Below, piece after piece: positions 1 through 8,653 of a DNA stretch of 52,458 nt (position 1 is the stretch's first letter; each line of letters begins with the position of its first letter). The stretch is from Pelagibius sp. (GTDB taxonomy: Bacteria > Pseudomonadota > Alphaproteobacteria > Kiloniellales > Kiloniellaceae). The notes beneath the pieces were generated by a model. It was not told the DNA's origin. It saw only the letters and a list, made by a program, of their open reading frames with translations, and ran no database searches. The DNA lies in contig NZ_JANQOI010000070.1 in the NCBI RefSeq assembly GCF_028289705.1, positions 1 through 52,458 of the forward strand. The letters run 5' to 3'. The translations under genes and the position numbers were made by a program.

Positions 1-749
1 CCCAGCAGGGCCACCGGGAAGTCCCCGCCGCCGACCAGCACCGGGACGCCGGGCGCCAGCCCGATCTCGGCCGCCGTCCCGGCGGTGAGCGGCCCGAGCA
101 CCTCCCAGGGCGCCCTGATCGCCGGAAAGAGTTCCTTGCGGAGCCCGGTCAGCGCCAGCAGATCGTCCGACCAGTCGCGGCTGCGGGCATCCATGAGAAA
201 ACTCATGGAGGCTTCGGTCCAATCCCAGGCCCGCTCTCCCGTCAGCCGAAAACCGATGTAGTCCTTGGGCATGAGAAGCGTGCTGGCGCGCGCGTAGGCC
301 GGCGCATCGTTCTCGGCGATCCAGAGCAGCTTGAAGGCGGGCCAGGCCGGCCCCGCCAGATTGGCGGTGCGCTCGAGGTAGCTGTCGGCAGCATGGCGCT
401 CCGCGAAGGCCTGGACCTGGGGCGCGGTACGCTTGTCGTTCCACAGTAGCGCCGCTTCGCGGGTCAGGGCGCCGTCGTCATCGATCAGGACCGAGCCGTG
501 CATCTGCCCGCAGGCACAGATCGCGGCCACCCGGGCCGAGGCTTTCTCGACCTTGCCGACGACGCTGCGGATTGTCGCCTGCACGCCGGTCCACCAGTCC
601 GCCGGCCGCTGTTCCGACCAGCCATATTGCGGCACGATCTGTTCGTGGGCCTGATAGCTGAACGCGAGGATGCGGCCCTGACGGTCGACCAGAGCCGCAC
701 GAATGCCGCCGGTCCCGACGTCGATGGAAAGATAGAGATCTCGCGCCAT
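1..749 (-). CDS. FGGY-family carbohydrate kinase, N-terminal part (truncated by window edge)
   Basis: The minus-strand reading frame starts at ATG 749 and stays open to the window edge, giving about 249 residues of a family that is usually near 500. The start MARDLYLSIDVGTGGIRAAL carries the phosphate-binding DxGT signature of the FGGY/actin-like fold. It is followed by the family-typical CACGQMHGSV and WNDKR stretches, and later by a GLTAGTAAEIGLAPGVPV-like segment. FGGY kinases phosphorylate sugars or polyols such as xylulose, gluconate or glycerol with ATP; the substrate cannot be told from this half, although xylulokinase-like is the closest feel. It diverges from the cupin-type glucose-6-phosphate isomerase at 931, which supports a sugar-catabolic role. 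The family call is confident, the substrate is not. Confidence 0.85.
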   Translation of the reverse strand, partial: MARDLYLSIDVGTGGIRAALVDRQGRILAFSYQAHEQIVPQYGWSEQRPADWWTGVQATIRSVVGKVEKASARVAAICACGQMHGSVLIDDDGALTREAALLWNDKRTAPQVQAFAERHAADSYLERTANLAGPAWPAFKLLWIAENDAPAYARASTLLMPKDYIGFRLTGERAWDWTEASMSFLMDARSRDWSDDLLALTGLRKELFPAIRAPWEVLGPLTAGTAAEIGLAPGVPVLVGGGDFPVALL

Positions 750-930
750 TCAGGCGCCCGCCTGGACCGGCCAGCGGAGCGTGCCGGAGCGGCAGAACGG
801 AGGGCACCCTTCACATCCCGTCATGGTCCAAGGATAGCGCCGCACCTGGATGGATCCCCCGAAGATATCTGCGCCCCAGCGTGCTATAACCGCGCGCGGA
901 CGCCCCGGAGACCCATGATAGGACCTGAAG

Positions 931-1557
931 ATGCAATACGTCGAGCCGAGCCGTCACCGCGTCGACCTGCGCGGCGGCCAGCTCCTGGCGGCCAGTGGCA
1001 GCTATGAGAAAAAGCTGAAGGATCTCGATGGCCTCTATGCCGACACGGCGGCCTTTGCCGCGGCTGTTGAGAGCCATGGCGAGGAGATCGTCTACCGGGT
1101 GACGGACCGGAAGCCCGAGTCAGCCCATGGCGACCTGATCTTCGGCGTGACCCGGATGGAGCCCGGGCGCATCGGCGACGAGTTCTATATGACCCGCGGG
1201 CATATCCATGCGCGGGCGAACCGGCCCGAGACCTACTACGGCGAAGCCGGCGAGGGACTGATGCTGCTGGAGTCGCCGGAGGGCGAGACCCGCATCGTCG
1301 AGATCGGCGAACGCATTGTCTGCTATGTCCCACCGTTTTGGATTCACCGCTCCATCAACATCGGTGACAACCCTTTGGTGATGAGTTTCTGCTACCCCGC
1401 CGATGCCGGGCAGGACTATGACGTGATCCACCGCTCCGGCGGCATGAGGAGCCGGATCCTGGCGGAAGGAAGCGGCTGGCGCGAGGTGCCGAATGCCGAC
1501 TACCGGCCGCGCGGTCCCGGCGATATCGCGGCCATCCTTGCGACGGCGGACCAGTGA
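931..1557 (+). CDS. Cupin-type (archaeal-type) glucose-6-phosphate isomerase
   Basis: This 208-residue cupin matches the metal-dependent phosphoglucose isomerase family, which interconverts glucose-6-phosphate and fructose-6-phosphate and is unrelated to the classical Pgi. Cupin motif 1 is visible as TRGHIHARANRPETYYGEAG with metal ligands H91, H93 and E100. Motif 2 follows as YVPPFWIHRSIN with H139. The length is typical. ATG 931 is preceded by AGGA about 8 bases upstream. It diverges from the FGGY kinase and lies 55 bases before the shikimate-dehydrogenase-like gene, so the two plus-strand genes probably share a transcript. In bacteria this enzyme type often sits in sugar-specific operons next to a classical Pgi elsewhere. 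It may act on a sugar phosphate other than glucose-6-phosphate. Confidence 0.85.
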   Translation: MQYVEPSRHRVDLRGGQLLAASGSYEKKLKDLDGLYADTAAFAAAVESHGEEIVYRVTDRKPESAHGDLIFGVTRMEPGRIGDEFYMTRGHIHARANRPETYYGEAGEGLMLLESPEGETRIVEIGERIVCYVPPFWIHRSINIGDNPLVMSFCYPADAGQDYDVIHRSGGMRSRILAEGSGWREVPNADYRPRGPGDIAAILATADQ

Positions 1558-1612
1558 GCCCGGCGCTGCCGACTGTGGCGCCCCCACAGTCGACAGGGAA
1601 ACGAGGAACGCC

Positions 1613-2569
1613 GTGACCTTCACCCCCGCCGAACAGCCGACGCTCTACTTCATCGGCGTCACGACAGGCCAAAGCTCCATCATGCGGGTCTTTCCCGCCT
1701 GGGCCGACCACCTGGGCCTGGAGGACGCCCGGATCGCGGGCATGGACTTCGCGCCGCAGAGCGCGGCGGAGCGCTATCGCGAGGCAGTCGCCTTCATCAA
1801 GCGCGATCCCCTCTCGCGCGGGGCCCTGGTGACCACCCACAAGCTGGACCTCTTCGCCGCCTGCCGCGATCTCTTCGACGCGGTGGGCGAGCACGCGGCC
1901 CTGATGGCCGAGACCAGTTGCCTTTCCAAACGCAACGGCCGCCTGCTGTGTCACGCGAAGGACCCGATCACCGCGGGGCTCGCCATCGACGGGTTCCTCG
2001 CCCCGAACCACTTCGCCGAGACCGGCGGCGCGCTCTTCTGCATGGGCGCCGGCGGCGCCACCATCGCCATCACCTGGCATCTGCTGCAGACGTCCCGCGG
2101 GGCGAACCGGCCATCGCGGATTGTCGTCTCGGACCGCTCCGCCGCCCGGCTGGACCACATCCGGCAGATCCACCGGGCGATGGCGGCCGACCTTCCCGTC
2201 GACTACATCGAGGTTGCCGGTCGCGACGGCAACGACACGATACTCAGCGGCCTGCCCGGCTCTTCCCTGATCATCAACGCCACCGGGCTCGGCAAGGATG
2301 CCCCGGGTTCGCCCTTAGGCGACGCTGCGCGCTTCCCGGAAAGCTGCGTCGCCTGGGAGCTTAACTACCGCGGCGACCTGGTCTTCCTCGACCAGGCCCG
2401 GGCGCAACAGGCCGCAGCCGGGCTGCAGATCGAGGACGGCTGGACCTATTTCCTGCACGGCTGGTCCCAGGTCATCGCGGAAGTGTTCGACATCGAGGTG
2501 CCGACCTCGGGCGAGGGCTTTGCCGCCATCGGCCGGATCGCCAAGGCTGCGGCCGGGCGGGGAGCTTAG
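1613..2569 (+). CDS. Shikimate dehydrogenase-like NAD(P)-dependent oxidoreductase
   Basis: From GTG 1613 (preceded by a GAGGA ribosome site) this reads as 318 residues. The frame is open further upstream to 1493, but that part overlaps the isomerase gene and looks non-protein-like. The domain order is that of the AroE family. The N-terminal substrate domain carries the catalytic lysine in TTHKLDL (K77), a substrate Asp lies in AKDPITAG (D117), and a Rossmann domain carries GAGGAT (about 145-150) followed by NATGLG (222-227, equivalent to NATPLG in AroE). The N-terminal shikimate-binding SxSxxPxxHN motif is not conserved (GVTTGQSSIMRVFPAW instead). The substrate is therefore probably not shikimate. 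Co-location with a sugar kinase and isomerase suggests a polyol or sugar-acid substrate, which is inference. Confidence 0.7.
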   Translation: MTFTPAEQPTLYFIGVTTGQSSIMRVFPAWADHLGLEDARIAGMDFAPQSAAERYREAVAFIKRDPLSRGALVTTHKLDLFAACRDLFDAVGEHAALMAETSCLSKRNGRLLCHAKDPITAGLAIDGFLAPNHFAETGGALFCMGAGGATIAITWHLLQTSRGANRPSRIVVSDRSAARLDHIRQIHRAMAADLPVDYIEVAGRDGNDTILSGLPGSSLIINATGLGKDAPGSPLGDAARFPESCVAWELNYRGDLVFLDQARAQQAAAGLQIEDGWTYFLHGWSQVIAEVFDIEVPTSGEGFAAIGRIAKAAAGRGA

Positions 2570-3042
2570 CCGGGCCCGGCGCTAAATGGGTCCATGCCGC
2601 CGGCCAGCCGGTCGATCAGTTGCTCCGCGGCTTCGGCGACCGGCGGGGAGAGCGCGCTGCCGAAACCGAAAGTGGTGCCGGTGATGCCGATCACCATCAG
2701 CCGCTCCGGCAGCCGCCCCAGGGCGCGGCCAAGGGCGACGGCTTCCGGCAGGCCGATCTGATGGGTGGAATGCACGAAGCCGGCGCCGGCAAAGGCCGGG
2801 TCGCCGAGATCCCGGAACAAGTGGACGGTCCCCGGCGCCCCGCCTCCCGCCACGGCATCGATGACCACGCAGCGCTGCCGCGCGTCCCAAAGCTCCAGCA
2901 GGCCGCTGCCGTCGCCTTGGTGCGCGACGGCCGTCAGGCCGTGCCGTCCGAGCGCGTCGGCGATATAGGGGCCGACGCCGTCATCCTGCCGTTCGCTGTG
3001 GCCGACACCGATGAAGACCCAGTCCTCAGGCACGCTCGACAT
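2566..3042 (-). CDS. [NiFe] hydrogenase maturation endopeptidase (HybD/HyaD family)
   Basis: This 158-residue protein belongs to the nickel-dependent proteases that remove the C-terminal tail of the hydrogenase large subunit once the NiFe centre is inserted. It has the N-terminal GVGHSERQDDGVGP block (the family's GxGN...DDGxG, with D21 as the first nickel ligand), a CVVIDAV strand with D62, and an HSTHQIGLPEAV segment supplying the histidine. The usual Asn of GxGN is His here. It is the last gene of the hydrogenase operon. Its start overlaps the 3' end of the large-subunit gene by 17 bases, which implies translational coupling. Its stop overlaps the convergent shikimate-dehydrogenase-like gene by 4 bases. 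Confidence 0.87.
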   Translation of the reverse strand: MSSVPEDWVFIGVGHSERQDDGVGPYIADALGRHGLTAVAHQGDGSGLLELWDARQRCVVIDAVAGGGAPGTVHLFRDLGDPAFAGAGFVHSTHQIGLPEAVALGRALGRLPERLMVIGITGTTFGFGSALSPPVAEAAEQLIDRLAGGMDPFSAGPG

Positions 3043-4321
3043 CGAGTTTCAGGAAATGGGTCGCGCAGGAAATGCAGGGATCGTAGTTGCGGATCGCCTG
3101 CTCGCAGCGCCACTGCAGATCGTCGTCGTCCAGTTCGTGGAACCGCTCCACTGTGCTGACCAGGTCCAGCTCGATCTGACGCTGGTTCTGGGAGGTGGGC
3201 GGCACGATGGTGGCGCTGACGATGGCGCCGTCGTCTGCCACCTCGTAGCGGTGATAGCAGATGCCGCGCGGCGCCTCGGTGATGCCGTGGCCGGTGCCGG
3301 CGCGCGGCGGTTCCTCGACGAAGCTCGGCGCCGGCGGCACATAGTCCCTGGCGAGGCGGGCGGCCTCGCGAAAGGCGTAAATCGTCTCCACCTGGCGGGC
3401 GAGCAGGCTCTTGAAGGGGTTGCGGCAGCCTGGCGCGAGTCCGGCCCGTTCGGCCAGGGCGAGAATGTCCGCCGGCAGGCGGTCGGCGTTGAGATTGAAG
3501 CGCGCCAGAGGCCCCACAAGGTAGGGACGGCCATCGACGGTGGCGCCCTGCAGGGCGTTGGAGTGGGGCACCTGGTGTTCTTCGAAGTGTTCGGGAAAGG
3601 CCTCCACCGGGATGTCCAGGCCGGCGGAGGAAACGATGCGCCCCTCGGTGATGGGGTACTCGCTCTCGTGGCGCAGAGCGACGAAGAGATAGTCGACCTC
3701 CAGATCGGGAAAATCGAACCCGGAGAAGGCATCGAGCGCGGTGACGGACAGCGCCTCGCAGCGCTCCAGTTCCGGCACCAGGGCGTGAATCTCCGCGGCT
3801 GCCGGGGCGGCATAGAACCCGCCGACGCGGGTGTTGACCGGATGGACGCTGCGCCCGCCGATCACCTCCATCAGGCGGTTGCCCATCTTCTTCGCCGCCA
3901 GTCCGTTCTCCACCAGGCTGCGGTTCGATTGGGCGAGCGCGATGGAGTCCGGCAGGCCGAGAAAGTCCGGCGCGTGCAGCATGTGGGTGTGCAGCACGTG
4001 GCTCTGAATCCACTCCCCGCAGTAGATCAGCCGCCGCAGGTCGGCGATCGGCCGGGTGATCTGCCAGCCCAGCGCATCCTCCATGGCCTGGCTCGCGCCC
4101 ATGATGTAGGCGATGGGGCAGATGCCGCAGATCCGCGAAGTGACATCCGGCGCGTCACGGAAGGAACGGCCCCGCAGCAGGCCCTCGAAGTAGCGCGGCG
4201 GCTCGAAGATACTGAATTCGGAGCGCACCACCTTGCCGCCCTCCAGCCGCACCTTGAAGCGCCCCTCGCCCTCGACCCGCGCCAGGGCCTCGACCTGAAT
4301 CGTGCGGGTATTATCCGTCAT
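3026..4321 (-). CDS. hydA: Group 3b-type [NiFe] hydrogenase large (alpha) subunit
   Basis: This is the catalytic subunit (431 residues) of a cytosolic NAD(P)-linked hydrogenase/sulfhydrogenase. It carries the NiFe centre through two CxxC pairs: RICGIC at 63-68 and DPCISCATH at 414-422, followed by a short tail (FLKLDVERA) of the kind clipped by the maturation protease. The start was taken at ATG 4321, giving [20 protein letters not shown] with the LxRVEGEG block near the N-terminus. The frame is open seven codons further, but the ATG 4321 start overlaps the small-subunit stop by 11 bases in the usual coupled manner. The gene order beta, gamma, delta, alpha matches Pyrococcus-type hydrogenase I and bacterial group 3b enzymes. 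Confidence 0.93.
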   Translation of the reverse strand: MTDNTRTIQVEALARVEGEGRFKVRLEGGKVVRSEFSIFEPPRYFEGLLRGRSFRDAPDVTSRICGICPIAYIMGASQAMEDALGWQITRPIADLRRLIYCGEWIQSHVLHTHMLHAPDFLGLPDSIALAQSNRSLVENGLAAKKMGNRLMEVIGGRSVHPVNTRVGGFYAAPAAAEIHALVPELERCEALSVTALDAFSGFDFPDLEVDYLFVALRHESEYPITEGRIVSSAGLDIPVEAFPEHFEEHQVPHSNALQGATVDGRPYLVGPLARFNLNADRLPADILALAERAGLAPGCRNPFKSLLARQVETIYAFREAARLARDYVPPAPSFVEEPPRAGTGHGITEAPRGICYHRYEVADDGAIVSATIVPPTSQNQRQIELDLVSTVERFHELDDDDLQWRCEQAIRNYDPCISCATHFLKLDVERA

Positions 4322-5108
4322 GGCGGCTTCGCTCCTCGGCAAAGGCGGGGGCCCCGGCGGTGAAACCGCCGAAGAGGTCCCGGATGGTGCGCCGGTCGGC
4401 GCCGAGCGCGGCCAGGTCCGCCGCCAGCGCCGCGGTGTTGGCGCCCTCCTTGGGACCGAAGCAGCCGTAACAGCCGCGCCCGACCCGCGGGCAGAGGTTG
4501 CCGCAGCCGCCCTGGGTCACCGGGCCCAGGCAGGGAATGCCCTTGGTCACCATGACACAGGCGGTGCCGGCCAGCTTGCACTCGGTGCACTGGCTGTAGT
4601 CGGGGATCGAGGGCTTGCGCCCCTTCAGCAGGGCGGTGATGGCCTCGACAAGCTGGTGCTTGTCGATGGGACAGCCGCGCAACTCGTAGTCGACGCTCAC
4701 GTGGTCGGCGATGGGCGTCGAGGTATCCAGGGCGTCGATGAACTGCGGGCTGGGATAGACCGAGGCCTTCAGGCTTTCGTGGTCCATGGAGTTGCGCAGT
4801 GCCTGAATGCCGCCGGCGGTGGCGCAAGCGCCGATGGTGATCAGGATCCGGCTGTCGCGGCGGATCTCCTGGATGCGCTCCACCTCATGGGCGGTGGAGA
4901 TCGAACCCTCGACCAGGGAGACGTCGTAGGGGCCCGGCTGCGTCGTCCGGGTCGCCTCCAGGAAGTAGGCGATCTCCACGGCATCGGCGATGTCGAGCAG
5001 CTCGTCCTCGCAATCCAGCAGGGTGAGTTGGCAGCCGTCGCAGCTCGAGAACTTCCAGACCGCCAGTTTGGGCCGGCTGCCCCCGGGCTTCGTCTCTCGC
5101 GGCGTCAT
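4311..5108 (-). CDS. hydD: Group 3b-type [NiFe] hydrogenase small (delta) subunit
   Basis: This 265-residue iron-sulfur subunit transfers electrons between the NiFe centre and the gamma/beta diaphorase part. The first cluster pair is visible as [10 protein letters not shown] (C23, C26). Further cluster cysteines appear in [30 protein letters not shown] and in the [20 protein letters not shown] stretch. There is no Tat signal, so the enzyme is cytoplasmic. The start at ATG 5108 lies two bases after the gamma-subunit stop. The frame extends upstream to 5555, but that part is only a shadow of the gamma gene. The delta-type sequence without a membrane anchor and the operon context argue against uptake (group 1) hydrogenase. 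Confidence 0.92.
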   Translation of the reverse strand: MTPRETKPGGSRPKLAVWKFSSCDGCQLTLLDCEDELLDIADAVEIAYFLEATRTTQPGPYDVSLVEGSISTAHEVERIQEIRRDSRILITIGACATAGGIQALRNSMDHESLKASVYPSPQFIDALDTSTPIADHVSVDYELRGCPIDKHQLVEAITALLKGRKPSIPDYSQCTECKLAGTACVMVTKGIPCLGPVTQGGCGNLCPRVGRGCYGCFGPKEGANTAALAADLAALGADRRTIRDLFGGFTAGAPAFAEERSRHDG

Positions 5109-5110
5109 GT

Positions 5111-5974
5111 CTAGAGCTCCCAGACCGTCATGAGGTCGCGCACCGCCGGGTAGGAGAAAACCGGGCCGTCGCGGCAGATCAGATGCGGGCCAAGCTGGCA
5201 GTGGCCGCACCAGCCGATACCGCACTTCATGTTGCGTTCCAGGGAAAGGTGGATGTCCTCCGCCGGCACGCCGGCGTCCAGCAGGGCCTGGGCGCCGAAG
5301 CGCATCATGATCTCCGGGCCGCAGACCATGGCCACGGTCTCTGCGGGGTCGCGCAGCATCGCGGGCACGAGGTCGGTGACCACGCCGACGCGCCCGCTCC
5401 AGTCCTCGGCGGCGCGGTCCACGGTGATGCCGACCCGCAGACCCTCGGTGTTCGACCAGCCGAGAAGCTGCGGGGCATAGAGGATCTGATCCGGCGCGCG
5501 GGTGCCGTAGACGATGGCGACGCTTTTCAGGCGGTCCCGGTTGGCCAGCGCCCAATAGATGATGGGCCGGGTCGGCGCCAGGCCGAGGCCGCCGGCAACG
5601 ATCATCAGATGCTTGCCGAACGCCCGTTCCACCGGCCAGGCGGTCCCCAGGGGGCCGCGCACGCCGATCCTTTGGCCTTCCTGCAAGTTACAAACTGCCT
5701 TGGAGACGGCGCCCACGGCGCGGACCGTCTGCACCAGCGTGGCGTCTGCGGCCGGATCGCCGGAGATGCTGATGGCAATCTCCCCCACCCCGTGGACGTA
5801 GAGCATGGTGAACTGGCCCGGAGCGAAGTCGAGGGGCCGGCCGTCGACCGCCGCCATTTCCAGGGTGACGCAGTCCGCCAGCTCCGGCCGGCGGGCGCGC
5901 ACCTCGAAAGCTCGCGGCAGCATGCCACCTTCGCCGGAGTGCACACTCCGCTCAGCGACGACAGCCGTCGTCAT
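5111..5974 (-). CDS. hydG: Group 3b-type hydrogenase gamma subunit, FAD/NAD(P)-binding with 2Fe-2S cluster
   Basis: This 287-residue flavoprotein resembles ferredoxin-NADP reductase and the electron-transfer subunit of dihydroorotate dehydrogenase. It connects the hydrogenase to NAD(P)H. An FAD-binding barrel occupies roughly residues 1-105 ([20 protein letters not shown]). A nucleotide-binding domain starts with [19 protein letters not shown], and [11 protein letters not shown] follows. The C-terminus holds a 2Fe-2S site with four cysteines in [16 protein letters not shown] and LICRDGPVF (C251, C256, C259, C267). ATG 5974 overlaps the upstream stop in ATGA, which fixes this start; the longer open frame to 6199 is a shadow. 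Confidence 0.92.
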   Translation of the reverse strand: MTTAVVAERSVHSGEGGMLPRAFEVRARRPELADCVTLEMAAVDGRPLDFAPGQFTMLYVHGVGEIAISISGDPAADATLVQTVRAVGAVSKAVCNLQEGQRIGVRGPLGTAWPVERAFGKHLMIVAGGLGLAPTRPIIYWALANRDRLKSVAIVYGTRAPDQILYAPQLLGWSNTEGLRVGITVDRAAEDWSGRVGVVTDLVPAMLRDPAETVAMVCGPEIMMRFGAQALLDAGVPAEDIHLSLERNMKCGIGWCGHCQLGPHLICRDGPVFSYPAVRDLMTVWEL

Positions 5975-6465
5975 AGGGCGCGGCCCACTTCGGCGGGCGG
6001 GGCATAGAGATCGAGCAGGCGCAGGCGCGTGGTCTGCAGCCGTTCCGCAACCACCGGCAGGAAGCGCTGCATCACCTGATAGCCCATGCTGGGATCGGCG
6101 TCGCACTTGGTGCGCAGGCAGGCGGCATCGACGCCGGTGGCGCGCACGGCGCCCACCGCCCGCGCATCGAAGCGCCAGCGGTAGGGCGGCAGAATCCATG
6201 AGGCGCCGACCACGGCGCCGGGATGCACGGTCTGCACCGTCAGCCGGCCACGGCCGGGCATCCGCAGCTCCAGGGCCACGTCGCCGCCCCGCAGCAGATA
6301 GAAGGTATCGGCGGGCTCGTCGACCTTGAACAGATAGTCGCCGTTGGAGAAGTGAACGTTCCCGGCGCAGCCGCCCAGCAGCTCGGTGGTCTCCGAATCG
6401 AGACCGGCAAAGAGCGGATGGGCGGCCAGGATATCGGCCATCGATTTCATCTTGCCGTCAGTCAT
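5971..6465 (-). CDS. Cyclic-nucleotide-binding-domain protein of the hydrogenase operon (no DNA-binding domain)
   Basis: This 164-residue protein has a single Crp-type cNMP-binding fold. It runs [22 protein letters not shown], then [25 protein letters not shown], then [15 protein letters not shown], and ends in a helix ([25 protein letters not shown]). There is no helix-turn-helix after the C-helix, so it is unlikely to be a transcription factor. It lies between the beta and gamma subunit genes, sharing one base with the beta stop and an ATGA overlap with gamma. An AAGGAGG ribosome site precedes ATG 6465. I recall similar small proteins in other bacterial group 3b operons, which would suggest an accessory or regulatory subunit. 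What ligand it binds, if any, is unknown. The canonical phosphate-binding RxA arginine is not obvious. Confidence 0.82.
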   Translation of the reverse strand: MTDGKMKSMADILAAHPLFAGLDSETTELLGGCAGNVHFSNGDYLFKVDEPADTFYLLRGGDVALELRMPGRGRLTVQTVHPGAVVGASWILPPYRWRFDARAVGAVRATGVDAACLRTKCDADPSMGYQVMQRFLPVVAERLQTTRLRLLDLYAPPAEVGRAL

Positions 6466-7604
6466 CAAGCCTCCTTCCCGGCTTGTCCCGCTGTCCGCTC
6501 CGCCGCCGCAAGCGCCGCCACTTCGGCGGTGATGTCGATGCCCACTGGGCACCAGGCGATGCAGCGCCCGCAGCCGACACAGCCGGACTGGCCGAATTGA
6601 TCGTGCCAGTGGGACAGCTTGTGGGTGATCCACTGGCGATAGCGCGAGGCGGTTTCGGTGCGCACTGCACCGCCGTGCAGATAGCTGAAGTCCAGGGAGA
6701 AGCAGCTATCCCAGCGGCGCCAGCGCTCCGCCTGCGCCCCGTCGAGGGAGGAGCGGTCCTCGACCGTCCCGCAGAAGCAGGTGGGGCAGACCAGGGTACA
6801 GTTGGCGCAGCTCAGGCAGCGCTCGGCCACCGCCGCCCAATGCGGATGCTCGTAGTTGCGCTTCAGCAGGGCTTCGACATCCTCGCCCATACGGCGCTGC
6901 TGCGCCTCGGCACAGGCCCGCGAGCCCGCGCGGGCGGTCTTCAGGTCGGCTTCGCCTGCCGGCTCCCCGGAGAGAGCATCGAGGATTTCGCGTCCCTTCG
7001 CGCTCCCCGCGCCGACCACGAAAACATGGCGGTCGTCCTCGAGGATCTCATCGAGCACGAGGTCGAAACCGCCCTCGGCGCGCGGCCCCGTGTTCATGGA
7101 GGCGCAGAAACAGGTCGCCGCCGGGCGCATACAGTTCACGGCGATCAGCAGCAGCGCTTCCCGCCGGCGGCGGAAGCGGGTATCGACGAAGGGGCCGTCT
7201 TCGAAGACCGCCGTCAGCGTTTCCAGGGCCGCCAGATCGCAGGGGCGCAAGCCGAGGACCGCCAGGGGCGGCGCCTCCACCGGATCTTCCTCGGCGGCCA
7301 TGTCCATGCCGACCTCATAGAGCCGCTCCTCTGCCGGATAGACGGCCCGCTTCAGCCCCTGCATGGGCAGCGTGTGATCGAAAAAGGCGTCGCGCGGCCC
7401 GTCGATCAGACGGACCGTCCCGGCCTCGGCCGCTTCGATGCGCCCGCGGGGCAGGTCGGACGCGGAAGCGATCGGCCCCAGCGTCAAGGCGCCGTCAGTC
7501 TCCTGCGCGCCCCAAACCTGATAGCCTCGCGCCCTCAGCACCTCGATCAGCGCGTCGAGGCCCCCGGCAGGGGTGACAACAGAGGTGTCGGCGGCACGGT
7601 CCAC
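6465..7604 (-). CDS. hydB: Group 3b-type hydrogenase beta subunit, 4Fe-4S protein
   Basis: This 379-residue iron-sulfur protein is the first gene of the hydrogenase operon. In Pyrococcus-type enzymes the beta subunit helps pass electrons to the NADP-binding gamma subunit. It has a long N-terminal domain with [14 protein letters not shown] and [14 protein letters not shown]. Two ferredoxin-like clusters follow, [16 protein letters not shown] from residue 263 and [14 protein letters not shown] from residue 342. The start is GTG 7604; an AAAGGGGA stretch lies upstream at about 12 bases. The five following genes overlap or nearly touch, so they form one transcript that must start in 7605-7809. 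Confidence 0.9.
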   Translation of the reverse strand: MDRAADTSVVTPAGGLDALIEVLRARGYQVWGAQETDGALTLGPIASASDLPRGRIEAAEAGTVRLIDGPRDAFFDHTLPMQGLKRAVYPAEERLYEVGMDMAAEEDPVEAPPLAVLGLRPCDLAALETLTAVFEDGPFVDTRFRRRREALLLIAVNCMRPAATCFCASMNTGPRAEGGFDLVLDEILEDDRHVFVVGAGSAKGREILDALSGEPAGEADLKTARAGSRACAEAQQRRMGEDVEALLKRNYEHPHWAAVAERCLSCANCTLVCPTCFCGTVEDRSSLDGAQAERWRRWDSCFSLDFSYLHGGAVRTETASRYRQWITHKLSHWHDQFGQSGCVGCGRCIAWCPVGIDITAEVAALAAAERTAGQAGKEA

Positions 7605-7809
7605 GGTGGCCAGTCCCCTTTGGCCGTTGAGAATGCATCACCGCTTAGATCGCATGCCTCGGCGCACCCGCCAATGAGCGAGATCAATTGAGCGCCCGAA
7701 CCCGGGGGCCCAGCGCCGGGCGGCGGGTGGCTGAGACCGGCGTCATGGCGCTTGCGGGCCCCGCGATTTCCTGCCAAACACGGGCCTCGAATTTGGAGAC
7801 CCGGCGCCC
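7605..7809. promoter_or_regulatory. Divergent intergenic region: hydrogenase operon promoter region / TylF-type methyltransferase leader
   Basis: This 205-base gap separates the hydrogenase operon (minus) from the glycan genes (plus) and must hold the hydrogenase promoter. I see a GC-rich stretch at about 7699-7735. No clear sigma-54 (-24/-12) element and no intact FNR box could be read; a TTGA...ATCA pair at 7627-7640 has the wrong spacing. No coding sequence is apparent. Confidence 0.4.
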
Positions 7810-8559
7810 GTGCAGCTGCAGAAACTGGTCCGCTACGGCTATCGCTCCCTGACTGGGGAGCCCCACGAAAAGCGCGACTTCGCCTTCTACGTGATGAACC
7901 AGTTGGCGAAGTGGTTCGACATGCGGATCTATAACAAACACACAAGCTGGCAGGACGACGAGGAGTTCCTGGCGGTGATGCGGCGCTTCGACCCCAGCTA
8001 CCCCAGGATCAAGGAACGGCAGTTTTTCCTCTATAACCTGGCCAGGAGCCTGCGCCACCTGCCGGGCGAGACGGCGGAATGCGGCGCGCTCGGCGGCGAT
8101 TCCAGTCATGTCATCATGTCTGCCTTCGAGGACGACCGGCCGCACCACATCTTCGATTCCTTCAGCGGCCTGTCCGAGCCCACCGAACACGACAAACCCA
8201 AGACCCAGAGCGTGCGCGCGCTCCAGGCGGGCGAGTTCGCCAGCCCGCTGGAGCGGACGAAGAAAAACCTGGCGGCCCACCCCCAGGCGCTGTTCTACAA
8301 GGGCTGGATCCCGGAACGCTTCGACGAGGTGGCGGACAAGACCTTCTGCCTGGTCAACGTCGACGTCGACTTCTATGAGCCGACGCGGGACGCCTTTTCC
8401 TTCTTCTTCGAGCGCCTGGTGCCGGGCGGCGCCATCCTCTGCGACGACTATGGCTTTCGCACCTGTCCGGGGGCCAAGAAGGCCATGGACGAGGCCGCGG
8501 CAGGCGTCGGCCGCCAGGTGGTCCACGTGCCCACCGGCCAGGGCCTGGTTCTCAAGTAA
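7810..8559 (+). CDS. TylF/MycF-type class I O-methyltransferase
   Basis: This 249-residue protein resembles the macrocin-O-methyltransferase (TylF) family: SAM-dependent, metal-assisted enzymes acting on sugar hydroxyls. The family pattern is visible as LPGETAECGALGGDSSHVIM (SAM loop), HHIFDSFSGLSEP, then FCLVNVDVDFYEPTRDAFSFF and GGAILCDDYGF (acidic metal and substrate residues). It starts at GTG 7810 with GGAG 11 bases upstream. It is followed by an ABC exporter and an O-acyltransferase, so its substrate is probably a sugar of a surface glycan or glycolipid. The exact acceptor is not known. In the SAM loop the usual ExGxxxG is AECGALGGD. Confidence 0.8.
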   Translation: MQLQKLVRYGYRSLTGEPHEKRDFAFYVMNQLAKWFDMRIYNKHTSWQDDEEFLAVMRRFDPSYPRIKERQFFLYNLARSLRHLPGETAECGALGGDSSHVIMSAFEDDRPHHIFDSFSGLSEPTEHDKPKTQSVRALQAGEFASPLERTKKNLAAHPQALFYKGWIPERFDEVADKTFCLVNVDVDFYEPTRDAFSFFFERLVPGGAILCDDYGFRTCPGAKKAMDEAAAGVGRQVVHVPTGQGLVLK

Positions 8560-8653
8560 GTCCTTGCCCAAACAGTGATTTTCCCGCCTTCGGAGTGCCG
8601 GACTCCCGAGAAATGGCCTTGACCCCCGGGAAATACATGCAAATACATGGGCG

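Noticed and set aside
7627-7640. TTGA...ATCA pair upstream of the hydrogenase operon as an FNR box
   Set aside because: The half-sites are offset by one base from the TTGAT-N4-ATCAA spacing and flanking bases do not match.
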